This document shows positions 17,120 through 25,785 of a DNA stretch of 64,000 bases, one piece after another. Origin of the DNA: Saprospiraceae bacterium. Lineage in GTDB: Bacteria > Bacteroidota > Bacteroidia > Chitinophagales > Saprospiraceae. The notes beneath the pieces were generated by a model that worked only from the letters and a program-made list of their open reading frames with translations, made no database searches and had not been told where the DNA came from. The first letter of the stretch is position 1. The number at the start of each line of letters is the position of its first letter. The position numbers were made by a program, and so were the translations under genes. The stretch covers positions 81,717 to 145,716 of the forward strand of contig JANQQI010000023.1 of NCBI GenBank assembly GCA_028285085.1, in the 5' to 3' direction.

Positions 17120-17743
17120 CTACTGCTCGGGGATCGGTGCACCGGCTGCGGCCCAAGCCTTGACCGCTTCGATATATTCATCAACGGGTACCGGTGGTTT
17201 TTCGCGAGGTGTCCCGCTCGCATCAATGCCAGGTTCCCAGGCCCAAAGGACGAGCTCATGCTCGGTCAAGTGCTTGACCGTTTCTTCGAGCGATCGGCCA
17301 CCGTTAATTTCGGGATCGAGGATAGATCGCGCAATTTCAACGCGAGACTTGCCTTCCCAAGCCATTTTGCTTGGTGCCAGGCTCCACTCCGGGGCGCCGG
17401 GCACACCGGAGTAGTTGTTGTTCTCGTGTTGGTGACAGCTCTCACAGCGCAAAGCTGGCAGGCCATGGTTATCGGCACCGCGTTGCACGCCGAAATTATG
17501 TAAGTGGCTATCTTCTCCCTGCCGTGGTCGATCCCCGGAGGGATGACAATTGACGCAGCGCTTATGCGTAAGTACAGCCATCATTTTATCAAAAGGGGAA
17601 TCTGCTATTGCTTCATTTTGAGAAACATTTTCAGTTGTGGTTTCGGCTGGCTCATTTTCATTGCTTGCAGTAGAAGCTAGACCAATGACGGCCACTACGA
17701 TGGCTAGAGAAAGGGCTGGAATTAGAAATCGGGTCTTTTTCAT
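17120..17743 (-). CDS. Secreted diheme c-type cytochrome of the hydroxylase operon
   Basis: 207 residues with an N-terminal signal/anchor segment (FLIPALSLAIVVAVIGLA) and two heme c motifs, CVNCH and CESCH. The spacer between signal and first heme is acidic and low complexity. It resembles the small cytochromes encoded with IorAB-type enzymes and probably accepts electrons from them in the periplasm. It lies between the TetR gene (6 bp upstream) and the [2Fe-2S] subunit gene. Confidence 0.85.
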   Translation of the reverse strand: MKKTRFLIPALSLAIVVAVIGLASTASNENEPAETTTENVSQNEAIADSPFDKMMAVLTHKRCVNCHPSGDRPRQGEDSHLHNFGVQRGADNHGLPALRCESCHQHENNNYSGVPGAPEWSLAPSKMAWEGKSRVEIARSILDPEINGGRSLEETVKHLTEHELVLWAWEPGIDASGTPREKPPVPVDEYIEAVKAWAAAGAPIPEQ

Positions 17744-17749
17744 TGGTAT

Positions 17750-18271
17750 TTACAATTCGTATTTTTTTAATAATAGTGCTTGGAAGGGGATTTGGCTTTC
17801 TTTCCCTTTTTGGAGGGCTCCAATCCCTAGACTATCCAGGGTTTGTTCGAGCAGTTTTGCTTCGACTTCTGGTTGTTCATAGCCCAATTGCTGAAAGGCT
17901 TCGATCAGCTTATCAACCAGCGGTTTGGTCTTGTCGGGATTGAAATATTCTTTTTCCCACTTCAGCTTATACTGTAATCGCCAGAAGTCATACTCGCTTT
18001 CGGGCACGTTAAAAGGCATATTAATCGTTTTGCGGATCACCTCTCGTGGATCTGTTTCTTGGATAATGGTTTCAAAAAGCACCGCCAAACGCGTTTCGGC
18101 TTCTTGCATAATGGCATTTAGTAAGCCTTTTTTATTTTCAAAGTGTCGGAAAATCAATCCTTCGGAAACGCCCGCTTGCTTAGCAATTCTACTCGTAGAA
18201 ACGGCGTTGTAGCCATCGTTTGCAAAGAGCATTAATGCCGTTGCAATTAATCTTTCTTTTTTGTCTGTCAT
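17750..18271 (-). CDS. TetR-family regulator
   Basis: 173 residues. The N-terminal helix-turn-helix is clear (ALMLFANDGYNAVSTSRIAKQAGVSEGLIFRHFENKKGLL); the C-terminal ligand-binding part is diverged, as usual. It is first in the operon with cytochrome, IorA-like and IorB-like genes, so it probably autoregulates that operon in response to a substrate. An AGTGA-N4-TCACT palindrome upstream is a candidate operator. Confidence 0.92.
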   Translation of the reverse strand: MTDKKERLIATALMLFANDGYNAVSTSRIAKQAGVSEGLIFRHFENKKGLLNAIMQEAETRLAVLFETIIQETDPREVIRKTINMPFNVPESEYDFWRLQYKLKWEKEYFNPDKTKPLVDKLIEAFQQLGYEQPEVEAKLLEQTLDSLGIGALQKGKESQIPFQALLLKKYEL

Positions 18272-18303
18272 GGGGAAGTTGTTCCAGTCTTCGAGAATAA
18301 ATA

Positions 18304-18317
18304 GTGAGTAATCACTT
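18304..18317. promoter_or_regulatory. Candidate TetR operator palindrome
   Basis: AGTGAGTAATCACT has perfect 5-bp arms and lies 33 bp upstream of the TetR start. A looser repeat GAAGT-N8-ACTTC lies further upstream, near 18379-18396. The rest of the 18272-18532 gap is AT-rich with nothing else I can name. Confidence 0.4.
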
Positions 18318-18532
18318 CTAAATGTAGCAAAAGTTTTTACAATTTGAAAAGGGGAGGAGATAAAAAATTAAAAAAATACCTTTTGAGAAGTATTGTTTCA
18401 CTTCAAAACGTAATAATTAATGACCTCATTTTAGAATAATGGGATGGAATCGAAATCATATACTGACTTCATTTCAAATGAACTATTTTTATCAGATAAG
18501 AATTGAAAGTACCGACTAATGCATATGATAAA

Positions 18533-19906
18533 ATGAAAATTACCGGAAAAACTTTGATTGAGCTTGGCTATCAACCAGGAAAGTGGTTTAGAGAGGCACT
18601 GACTTATGCGAATGCCCACCAATTATCGGGTGATGCTTTGATCGCTTTTTTGGATAGCAAGCAGCCTAAGATTGTTGAACCCCACCTTGAAGGGCGACCT
18701 TATCACAAAAATATTCGGGCGGAGAGTGAGCAAGAGGAGGCCAACGTCAATGCTGTTTTCAAAACGATGGACGAATTGATGAAAACACCGACGATTATTG
18801 ATGGTGCCGTAATGCCCGATGCCTGTCCGACTGGTGGGATAGGGCGAATTCCGGTAGGAGGAGTAGTGGCGGCACGCGATGCCATCCATCCGGCGATGCA
18901 TAGTGCAGATATTTGCTGCTCGGTGATGATGACCTCATTTGGCTACGTTGAACCAAAGCGTGTTCTGGACGCTGCCCATCGGGTAACGCATTTCGGCGGC
19001 GGCGGTCGCAAGGATACCTTTGATTTACCGGAGCAGCTGGAAAAGGAAATTCGTGGCAACTACTTTTTGCGTAATGAAAGAAGTTTACATCTGGCTAAAA
19101 CACATCTGGGTACCCAAGGGGATGGTAATCACTTTTTATACGTAGGGCAATCAGAAAACACCGGTGAAACCATCATGGTTACCCACCATGGAAGTCGCGG
19201 TTTTGGTGCGCACTTGTACAAACAAGGGATGCAAGTCGCCGAGAAATTCCGACAGGAAGTGTCACCTAAGGCTCTAAAAGCAAATGCCTGGATTCCGTAT
19301 TCTCACGAATTAGGTGCACGCTACTGGGACGCTTTGCAGATTGTACGAGCTTGGACCAAGCTCAACCACACGGTTTTGCACGATGCGACTTGTGCCGGAT
19401 TGAACGTTGATCCTCGCCAGCGATTTTGGAACGAGCACAATTTTGTCTTCAAGTCCGAAGAGGATGTATTCTACCACGCCAAGGGCGCTACGCCGCTTGA
19501 TGATCGTTTCGTGCCAGACTCGCTGGACGGCTTGCGCTTGATTCCATTGAATATGAGTGAGCCTGTCTTGATTGTTCGAGGCAAAACGACCGCGACAAAC
19601 CTTGGCTTTGCGCCTCACGGCGCGGGTCGCAATGTAAGCCGTTCACAGCATATTCGCAGAAAAGCGGATCGTTCGGTGGATGCTGTGTTTGCAGAAGAAA
19701 CTCAGGGCTTAGACGTCCGTTTCTTTTCAAAAAATGTCGACTTATCCGAATTGCCATCAGCTTATAAAAATGCGCGGAATGTGCAAGCACAAATGGAAGA
19801 GTTTGGATTGGGCGAAGTAGTTGACCGTGTGATTCCCTATGGTTGTATCATGGCGGGTGACTGGAAAATCGATGCCCCCTGGCGCCGCAAACGAAAGCGG
19901 CGCTAG
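18533..19906 (+). CDS. RtcB-family RNA ligase-like protein
   Basis: 457 residues from MKITGKTLIELGYQPGKW; the track start 10 codons earlier is TTG and not needed. RtcB landmarks are present: HSADICCSVM (metal Asp and Cys), TQGDGNHFLYVG, THHGSRGFGAHLY, YHAKGATPLDD and PHGAGRNVSRS, where the last His is expected to be guanylylated. RtcB seals 2',3'-cyclic phosphate and 5'-OH RNA ends using GTP and Mn. The usual DxGCG motif is changed to DICCS, keeping D and the second C but losing both glycines, so this belongs to a side branch and activity is not certain. No archease or RtcA gene is nearby. Confidence 0.88.
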   Translation: MKITGKTLIELGYQPGKWFREALTYANAHQLSGDALIAFLDSKQPKIVEPHLEGRPYHKNIRAESEQEEANVNAVFKTMDELMKTPTIIDGAVMPDACPTGGIGRIPVGGVVAARDAIHPAMHSADICCSVMMTSFGYVEPKRVLDAAHRVTHFGGGGRKDTFDLPEQLEKEIRGNYFLRNERSLHLAKTHLGTQGDGNHFLYVGQSENTGETIMVTHHGSRGFGAHLYKQGMQVAEKFRQEVSPKALKANAWIPYSHELGARYWDALQIVRAWTKLNHTVLHDATCAGLNVDPRQRFWNEHNFVFKSEEDVFYHAKGATPLDDRFVPDSLDGLRLIPLNMSEPVLIVRGKTTATNLGFAPHGAGRNVSRSQHIRRKADRSVDAVFAEETQGLDVRFFSKNVDLSELPSAYKNARNVQAQMEEFGLGEVVDRVIPYGCIMAGDWKIDAPWRRKRKRR

Positions 19907-19911
19907 CTATT

Positions 19912-19946
19912 TTTGTCGGCTTTTTACGGCATAATGTCTACCTTTG
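19912..19946 (+). promoter_or_regulatory. Bacteroidota-type promoter for tatA
   Basis: TACCTTTG (19939-19946) matches the TAnnTTTG -7 element, with TTTG 23 bp upstream, slightly longer than the usual 19-21 bp spacing. The tatA start is 21 bp further on. Confidence 0.4.
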
Positions 19947-19967
19947 GTATATAAAACACGATAGTCT

Positions 19968-20201
19968 ATGCTCGCCATTCTACTATTTTTCGGTCTTGGA
20001 GGTTATGAGTTACTCATCATTGGTCTGGTGTTGCTTTTACTCTTTGGCGGTAGCCGCATGACAGGACTGACCCGAGAGATCGGGAAAGGCATGAAGATGT
20101 TCAATGATACCAAGGCGACTCTGGAGAATGAACTCAAGGGCGGCTTACGCCCTGATCGCCCGGAGGATAGCAGTGAAAAGTCTTCTTCCGAAGAGAAGTA
20201 G
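19968..20201 (+). CDS. tatA: Twin-arginine translocase subunit TatA
   Basis: 77 residues. One N-terminal membrane helix (ELLIIGLVLLLLFGG) is followed by an amphipathic helix (LTREIGKGMKMFNDTKATLENEL) and an acidic, Ser-rich tail, the standard TatA/E plan. It forms the pore for folded proteins; the Mo hydroxylase at 14434 is a local likely substrate. No tatC is in the window. It ends 8 bp before the TRIC gene. Confidence 0.9.
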   Translation: MLAILLFFGLGGYELLIIGLVLLLLFGGSRMTGLTREIGKGMKMFNDTKATLENELKGGLRPDRPEDSSEKSSSEEK

Positions 20202-20209
20202 GATTACCA

Positions 20210-20827
20210 ATGGACTGGATTTATGCGCTCGACATCATCGGTACGCTGGTATTTGCCATTAGTGGTGTTTTAACAGCCCTAGATAATAAATTAGATTTGG
20301 TTGGAGCCGCCATCATCGGTTTAGTAACGGCAGTAGGTGGCGGCACTTTGCGCGATGTCCTGATTGGTGAAACACCTGTCGGTTGGATGAAAGATCCCAA
20401 TTATTTATGGACCATTTTACTGGCGCTCATCTTATCTTACTTTTTTAAAAAATACATCCTCAAACTTCGACGAAGTCTCTTCCTTTTTGACACCATTGGG
20501 ATTGGCTTATTTACTATTTTGGGACTACAAAAAACCTTATCGGTGGGGCTGTCGCCAGCCATCGCGGTCCTAATGGGGATGGTTTCGGCGGTGTTTGGTG
20601 GTGTCATTCGCGATGTATTAACCAATATTGTCCCGCTTATTTTTCGCCGTGAAATATATGCCTCGGCCTGCCTGGCGGGAGGCGTTGTCTTTCTCGGCCT
20701 CGAAGCCATCAACAACCAGCAAACTGTCAATATGCTGCTATCCATGAGTACGGTGGTGGTCATCCGTTATTTAGCGGTTAGATACCATTGGTCGTTGAAT
20801 TTTTCTCTGGAATCCAAAAAGGATTAG
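20210..20827 (+). CDS. TRIC-family (UPF0126) cation channel-like membrane protein
   Basis: 205 residues with about seven membrane helices. The duplicated signature is clear: GGGTLRDVLIG in the first half and GGVIRDVLTN in the second, each after a helix starting AxxG/SAV. Bacterial members of this family form trimeric potassium-permeable channels; YadS/YicG are examples. It follows tatA closely and may be cotranscribed by position only. Confidence 0.9.
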   Translation: MDWIYALDIIGTLVFAISGVLTALDNKLDLVGAAIIGLVTAVGGGTLRDVLIGETPVGWMKDPNYLWTILLALILSYFFKKYILKLRRSLFLFDTIGIGLFTILGLQKTLSVGLSPAIAVLMGMVSAVFGGVIRDVLTNIVPLIFRREIYASACLAGGVVFLGLEAINNQQTVNMLLSMSTVVVIRYLAVRYHWSLNFSLESKKD

Positions 20828-20924
20828 AACAAAGGCCCAGAAGTTTGGATCACTTCTTATTTTTACCTCGCCTTAATGATTAGCTCTATTCAACGAGCGC
20901 TAAACCTAACCAAAAAAACCACTA

Positions 20925-22328
20925 ATGGAAGCTATCAGTATCTTCGATATCTTCAAAATCGGCGTTGGCCCTTCCAGCTCGCATACCCTTGGTCCCTGGC
21001 AAGCCGCCCGGGATTTCATCCAACATATTGATGCTTCGAAAATAGATCGAGTCCGGGTGCATCTTTTCGGCTCCTTATCCAAAACGGGACGTGGCCACGC
21101 CACGGACGTTGCCGTAATGCTTGGCCTCGAAGGCTACGATCCAAAGACGATCGCTACTGATCAAATTGACCGCTACCTACAGCGTATTGAAGCTGAGCAA
21201 AATCTACAAGTTAAGGGTAATACTGTTGCTTTTGTGCGATCAAAGGATATTGTCTTTGAGCCCTCAACCCACGATTTACATCCCAATACTTTGATTTTTC
21301 ACGCTTGGTCGCAAGGCCAATTGATCACAGAAATCACTTATGCATCCGTTGGCGGCGGATTTATTGAAAGGGGAGGAGAGGAACACACGACCGTGGCTCC
21401 CGTTCGCTTGCCACATCCGATTCAGCGAGGACAAGAACTGCTAGCCTATACTGATGAATTAGGTGTGTCGATCTCGGACGTGGTACACCGCAATGAATTG
21501 CACTTTCGGACGGAGGCTGAGATTCAAGCCAGTCTTGATGCCTTATTAGACACCATTATTGATAGTGTATACCGGGGTTGCAGCACACCGGGCGTCTTAC
21601 CTGGTGGTTTGAATGTTAAGCGCCGCGCTTTATCCATGTGTCATCAGCTTACGGACGGCGCGGACTATGCTAATCGCAAGGAATGGCTGGATGTGGTCCA
21701 TAACTCGCCTAAGCATTTCAAAAACATTAACCAATGGATCAGTTGCTTCGCCCTGGCAGTTAACGAGGAGAATGCTGCCTTGGGCCGTATTGTGACCTCA
21801 CCGACCAATGGTGCTGCCGGGGTCATTCCGGCGGTGTTATTATACTATTACTTCTTTTGCGACTATGTGGGTAAAGATGCGATGCGTCAATTTTTATTTA
21901 CCGCCGGGGAGGTCGGTTGTTTATTCAAAAAAGGCGCTACCATTTCTGCGGCGGTGGGCGGCTGTCAGGCGGAAATTGGCGTTTCCTCAGCGATGGCCGC
22001 CGCGGGCTTGACGGAAGTGCTCGGTGGTAGTCCGCGGCAAGCTTTGATGGCCGCCGAAATAGCGATGGAGCACCACCTTGGCCTTACCTGTGATCCGATC
22101 GGCGGCCTGGTCCAAATTCCCTGCATCGAGCGCAACGCGATGGGCGCTATGAAGGCTATCACCGCTGCCCATCTAGCCCTGTCTAATGATCCAGAAGCCG
22201 CCATTGTGCACCTCGACACCGTCATCAAAACGATGTGGGACACTGCTCAAGATATGAACGGGAAGTATAAAGAGACCTCAGAGGGTGGGCTCGCGTTTAA
22301 TTTGCCGGTGGTGCTGGCGAATTGTTGA
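20925..22328 (+). CDS. sdaA: L-serine ammonia-lyase, iron-sulfur type
   Basis: 467 residues, single-chain L-serine dehydratase. The beta-domain signature [15 protein letters not shown] is near the N terminus. The alpha domain has the glycine-rich [22 protein letters not shown] and [23 protein letters not shown], which supply the [4Fe-4S] cysteines. The chain ends LPVVLANC with a C-terminal Cys, as in the Legionella enzyme where a tail Cys enters the active site. It deaminates L-serine to pyruvate and ammonia and is oxygen sensitive. A short hairpin GAGCAA/TTGCTC lies 30 bp after the stop. Confidence 0.95.
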   Translation: MEAISIFDIFKIGVGPSSSHTLGPWQAARDFIQHIDASKIDRVRVHLFGSLSKTGRGHATDVAVMLGLEGYDPKTIATDQIDRYLQRIEAEQNLQVKGNTVAFVRSKDIVFEPSTHDLHPNTLIFHAWSQGQLITEITYASVGGGFIERGGEEHTTVAPVRLPHPIQRGQELLAYTDELGVSISDVVHRNELHFRTEAEIQASLDALLDTIIDSVYRGCSTPGVLPGGLNVKRRALSMCHQLTDGADYANRKEWLDVVHNSPKHFKNINQWISCFALAVNEENAALGRIVTSPTNGAAGVIPAVLLYYYFFCDYVGKDAMRQFLFTAGEVGCLFKKGATISAAVGGCQAEIGVSSAMAAAGLTEVLGGSPRQALMAAEIAMEHHLGLTCDPIGGLVQIPCIERNAMGAMKAITAAHLALSNDPEAAIVHLDTVIKTMWDTAQDMNGKYKETSEGGLAFNLPVVLANC

Positions 22329-22442
22329 TTGGAGTTGAGCTATCAGGAGATATTCATCGAGCAAACATTTGCTCTTGTGGAGTTTTCTGGTGAAGAAGGC
22401 TAAGCCGCTGTATATTATATTTTCAGCTCAAAACTAATTGCT

Positions 22443-22970
22443 ATGGAAAGTTATGAATTGATGAAGCCGGTTTTTACACGAATCGCCGTTGAAGAAGGCG
22501 GGCACTATCAATTTCGAGATGAGAAATATTGGGGCGGTGATATGTCTGTCATACCAATTACCTACCATAAATTAGTTGTTCCAATAAAAGATGCTCATGT
22601 TATAGTTGATTATGAACTGGGTAATCACAACATGGCTAGCTTCTTTTGTGAACTATCCGATTTTAACCCTATTCCTTCATTTACCATTTCCTACCGAAGT
22701 CCATATCGAAGACTTTTTAATAAAAAATTGAATGCCCTAAAAGTAAATTGTGAGGATACTCATTTTAAAAATTACTTGCAGCAGGAATTAATAGAGCTAG
22801 AGCTAGAACACATTGCTCGAGATAGTCAATTTGAACCAAATATTAAACTCATCCATTCTGATACATCTGCAGAATTAAAAACAAGATATTACCTAGGGTT
22901 TAAGTACAAGCACCGTGTTATACAACCTTTGCTCCGCTTTTATGAGGCGGTGATTGAGTGGGGGCGTTAG
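22443..22970 (+). CDS. Hypothetical protein
   Basis: 175 residues, no signal peptide or membrane helix. Visible features are a strand-rich N-terminal half (HKLVVPIKDAHVIVDYEL, FTISYRSPYRRLF) and a helical middle with KNYLQQELIELELEHIARD. It has a lower GC content than the serine dehydratase gene before it. I do not recognise a family and cannot suggest a function. Confidence 0.7.
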   Translation: MESYELMKPVFTRIAVEEGGHYQFRDEKYWGGDMSVIPITYHKLVVPIKDAHVIVDYELGNHNMASFFCELSDFNPIPSFTISYRSPYRRLFNKKLNALKVNCEDTHFKNYLQQELIELELEHIARDSQFEPNIKLIHSDTSAELKTRYYLGFKYKHRVIQPLLRFYEAVIEWGR

Positions 22971-23054
22971 GTAATTGTTTTTGGTTTGTTGAATAAAAAA
23001 CAGAGTGGCTATAATTTCTGAATTTTGTAATTCTGACAACCTTAAGCATTCCAC

Positions 23055-24728
23055 TTAGCGCCCAATCACCAAGCGCTGTGGTGTACTCCCCGGAAAATCC
23101 AACACATACACCCCGTTCGGCAAGTTGGAGACGTCCAAAATACCATTTTCCGGGAGTTGTCCCTGCCGAACCAGCCGCCCGCCCCAGTCTACCAGCCGAT
23201 AGTAGCGGGCGTAGCGCGCCGGGAGCTCCACCTGAATGTGATCCGCGGCCGGGTTGGGGTAGAGGCGCCAATCGGATGGAGCAAGAAAATCAGTGCTGGT
23301 CAGCGTATTACAATCGGCGGAATTGGGCAGCGGATTGGGCTCGATCGGAGAGCCGGGACTGAGGTCCAGATTCTGGAGGCCGGGGTAATCGGGAGTGTAG
23401 CGGGTACTACGGAAAACGATATTGCCCGCGAGGCTGCCGTTCGGTGGAATGGGTTCACCCTGAGGCGTCGGACCTTGTACCGTGACCGGATTGACGTATT
23501 CCCAGACGATGTTATCCTCCGCGTTGATCTCGAAGAAACGGCCCTCTGCACCACTGCAGATCAAAATATTGCCATTGGGTTGCTGCTCCGCACCCGATAT
23601 GAAGCTCGAGTACCAATCGGTCGGATTGGGATACTGAAAGGTATAATCCGGTGCCGCCGGACCGTAGGCGGTATTCGGGGTGTAAGCATAGTTGCCTTCG
23701 GCATCCACCGGTGGACTGATGATATCGACCGACGAGGCGTTGCCACCCGGTCGATCCCGACCATTGTTGAACAGCATAATTTTACCGGCATCGGGCAGGC
23801 CGGCGTCGATCCAGCGCACATCGTGCTGTCCGAAGAGTTGGCGATCGGACAGCGTCCCCTGATCGTAGCCAATGGGATTGCCCCAGCGGTAGAGGATATC
23901 GCCGCCTTTGCCGCTATTACCGCCTGTATGTCCGGCGGCTTCCTCGGTGGTGGTGCTGTGATCGATGACATAGAGTTCGTTGAGGCCCGGCGAGCCGAAA
24001 ATGATTTGGTCGAGCTCGGGATTGTAGTCTAAGCAATTTGCGTGAATCCAGTCGGCGTCGCCCGGCGTCGGGAAATCGGGGTAAAAATTGATGTCCAACA
24101 GCTCGGGGTGCTCCGCCACTACGCCGTAATTGGGCTTGTTGGGATCTTGATCCTGAATGAGGTGATCCCAAAGATGCCATGCCCACACAATCTCACCGCT
24201 GGTTGGGCCGGTCTGTTGTACTTCTATGATATGCTCGGGCCAGAGGGCGTTGTCATCCAGAAAGTTGGGATCGCGCCCCTGCGCTACGGCCTCATCGACC
24301 GATTTGTATTCCCAGGCTAGCACCAAAACGTTGCCATTAGGAAGTGGCTCAATGTCGTGATGCATTCGCACATTGTTGTCCGAGTACACGAAATCCCAGA
24401 GCAAGTTGCCCTCCCAATCTAGTTTTTGGAAGCGTTCACCGGCGCCACCGGCGTTGATGACTGGATTAACCAAGCCCGTTCTGGCGGTGCGCAGCAGTGT
24501 ACCGTCTTCCAGCAAATAGACCATTTGAGCTGGATTGGCATCCGTCTCCCAGCGATGGACTTCCTTGCCGCAGTTGTCAATCAAATAGATGTTATTCGAC
24601 CGCAAGGGGGCGAAAAGAGTATAGCCCTCAAAGGCTTCATCTTCGTAAGTGAAGAGGCCTACCGTTTGGGCTTGAAGCCCGCTTGGCAAAAAAAGAATGG
24701 CGAAAAAGGCAAAGTAAAGTTGACGCAT
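23055..24728 (-). CDS. Secreted arylsulfotransferase-family protein with T9SS sorting domain
   Basis: 557 residues with signal peptide MRQLYFAFFAILFLPSGLQAQ. The body is a six-bladed-propeller arylsulfotransferase-like domain: SNNIYLIDNCGKEVHRW, MHHDIEPLPNGNVLVLAWEY with the likely active-site His, and GQHDVRWIDAGLPDAGKIMLFNNG. The C-terminal 75 residues are a type A T9SS sorting domain (LYPNPAADHIQVELP ... YVLDF). Family members move sulfate between phenolic compounds without PAPS, or are structural relatives. The gene is clearly more GC-rich than its neighbours, with many GGC, CCG and GCG codons. Confidence 0.88.
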   Translation of the reverse strand: MRQLYFAFFAILFLPSGLQAQTVGLFTYEDEAFEGYTLFAPLRSNNIYLIDNCGKEVHRWETDANPAQMVYLLEDGTLLRTARTGLVNPVINAGGAGERFQKLDWEGNLLWDFVYSDNNVRMHHDIEPLPNGNVLVLAWEYKSVDEAVAQGRDPNFLDDNALWPEHIIEVQQTGPTSGEIVWAWHLWDHLIQDQDPNKPNYGVVAEHPELLDINFYPDFPTPGDADWIHANCLDYNPELDQIIFGSPGLNELYVIDHSTTTEEAAGHTGGNSGKGGDILYRWGNPIGYDQGTLSDRQLFGQHDVRWIDAGLPDAGKIMLFNNGRDRPGGNASSVDIISPPVDAEGNYAYTPNTAYGPAAPDYTFQYPNPTDWYSSFISGAEQQPNGNILICSGAEGRFFEINAEDNIVWEYVNPVTVQGPTPQGEPIPPNGSLAGNIVFRSTRYTPDYPGLQNLDLSPGSPIEPNPLPNSADCNTLTSTDFLAPSDWRLYPNPAADHIQVELPARYARYYRLVDWGGRLVRQGQLPENGILDVSNLPNGVYVLDFPGSTPQRLVIGR

Positions 24729-24820
24729 CTGGGAAGTAGAGTATTGTTAAATATGTTTATACGACTCCAAATCTAAACCAGCCCCATCAATTCTAGTTTA
24801 AAATGGACAGGGATAATTTG

Positions 24821-25483
24821 TCAGTTCTCTTTCAAAACGTAAGAGCCGATGATGAGCCCCCAACCGCCGGCCGGGTTGCGCATCCAACGCGTACCTAAAA
24901 CATTTTTGATACTCCTGGTCTTACCGAATAGGTCTTGCTTCCCAAAGGTGCAGTAAGAAGCGTGGGCATTAGTCCAGATGACTACCGATTTCTTGTTTTT
25001 AATATGCCGGCGCCGGATCGACTCTTTTTCAAATCCCAAAATATCGTACACGTTCTCTGTCTTATAACCTGAATTGAGATATTCCACCGCATTTGTGAAA
25101 TTCTTGATACACTCATGATGCTTGTATTCCGTCTTTTTCACCAGAATTCGTTTGCACATGATAGCGTATAAAATGATCGCATCGTCGAGGAATAGGCTGT
25201 CTTCTTTGTTCTTAAACTTAGCTTGATCTTCCGTAATAGCGATCTCATTTTCATCAATACTTAATTCCAAATCGTCGCGTAGTGTAACCGTAATCGTCCC
25301 GCCTTCTTTTTTGTACTGCTTAAATATGGCCTCCAGCGAACCGAATTGAATCAAGGCCGCCTTAATCAAAGCAATGCTGGCACAATTGCCGTGGGTATCA
25401 TCTTGCATACAGATGGCTGATTCTTTTGGCAGTTTCACTGTGCCTTGATAAAAGTCCGAAATGATGTCATTGTGTTTGGGCAT
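24821..25483 (-). CDS. Candidate calpain/papain-like cysteine peptidase
   Basis: 220 residues, no signal peptide. Three motifs in the order of a C2-type triad: HGNCASIALIKAAL (C34), IWTNAHASYCTFG (H174) and RWMRNPAGGWGLI (N203), the last close to the calpain RNPWG motif. Between them is a charged helical region. I see no regulatory EF hands or C2-like domain. The catalytic assignment is by eye and inferential; it could be an inactive relative. It stands alone beside T9SS cargo genes, followed upstream by a hairpin repeat. Confidence 0.65.
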   Translation of the reverse strand: MPKHNDIISDFYQGTVKLPKESAICMQDDTHGNCASIALIKAALIQFGSLEAIFKQYKKEGGTITVTLRDDLELSIDENEIAITEDQAKFKNKEDSLFLDDAIILYAIMCKRILVKKTEYKHHECIKNFTNAVEYLNSGYKTENVYDILGFEKESIRRRHIKNKKSVVIWTNAHASYCTFGKQDLFGKTRSIKNVLGTRWMRNPAGGWGLIIGSYVLKEN

Positions 25484-25577
25484 AGTTGGTTTCGTTTTAT
25501 GTTTTCAATTAGTGAGATATAATACCTCATTAAATTCAATCAATATACTTCTACACTAAGCTGGATATTAGATTTTC

Positions 25578-25769
25578 AACCTTTGGAGATTTTGGCGTTA
25601 AAGCAATTAAATGCGGGAAAGCCTTTTCATTAAAACCTTTCCAGAGGTAAAATAGCGCAGCTATTTTGCTGACCTTGGAAAGGCTGCGGGAGGCTAATTT
25701 AATTGTAGCCAAAAGATCTACAGTTACGGCTTTTGGGTTACTTTTCGGCTGAAGGAAAAGTAACATATT
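25578..25769. repeat. Long imperfect inverted-repeat element (copy 1)
   Basis: The 302-bp gap between genes is mostly one foldable element. From the centre outward: AAAATAGC/GCTATTTT around loop GCA (25649-25667), CCTTTCC/GGAAAGG (25636-42, 25677-83), CAATTAAA/TTTAATTG (25604-11, 25698-705), TTTTGGC/GCCAAAA (25590-96, 25708-14), AGAT/ATCT. A second small hairpin GTTACTTTT/AAAAGTAAC follows. The left arm CAACCTTTGGAGATTTTGGC recurs at 52264. It looks like a MITE- or REP-like element; the 117-residue track ORF across it is a by-product. Confidence 0.7.
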
Positions 25770-25785
25770 AAGCTTTCTTAATAAC

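Noticed and set aside
23157-24032. 291-residue plus-strand ORF
   Set aside because: It is antisense to the GC-rich arylsulfotransferase gene; high GC lowers stop frequency and the protein has no recognisable pattern.
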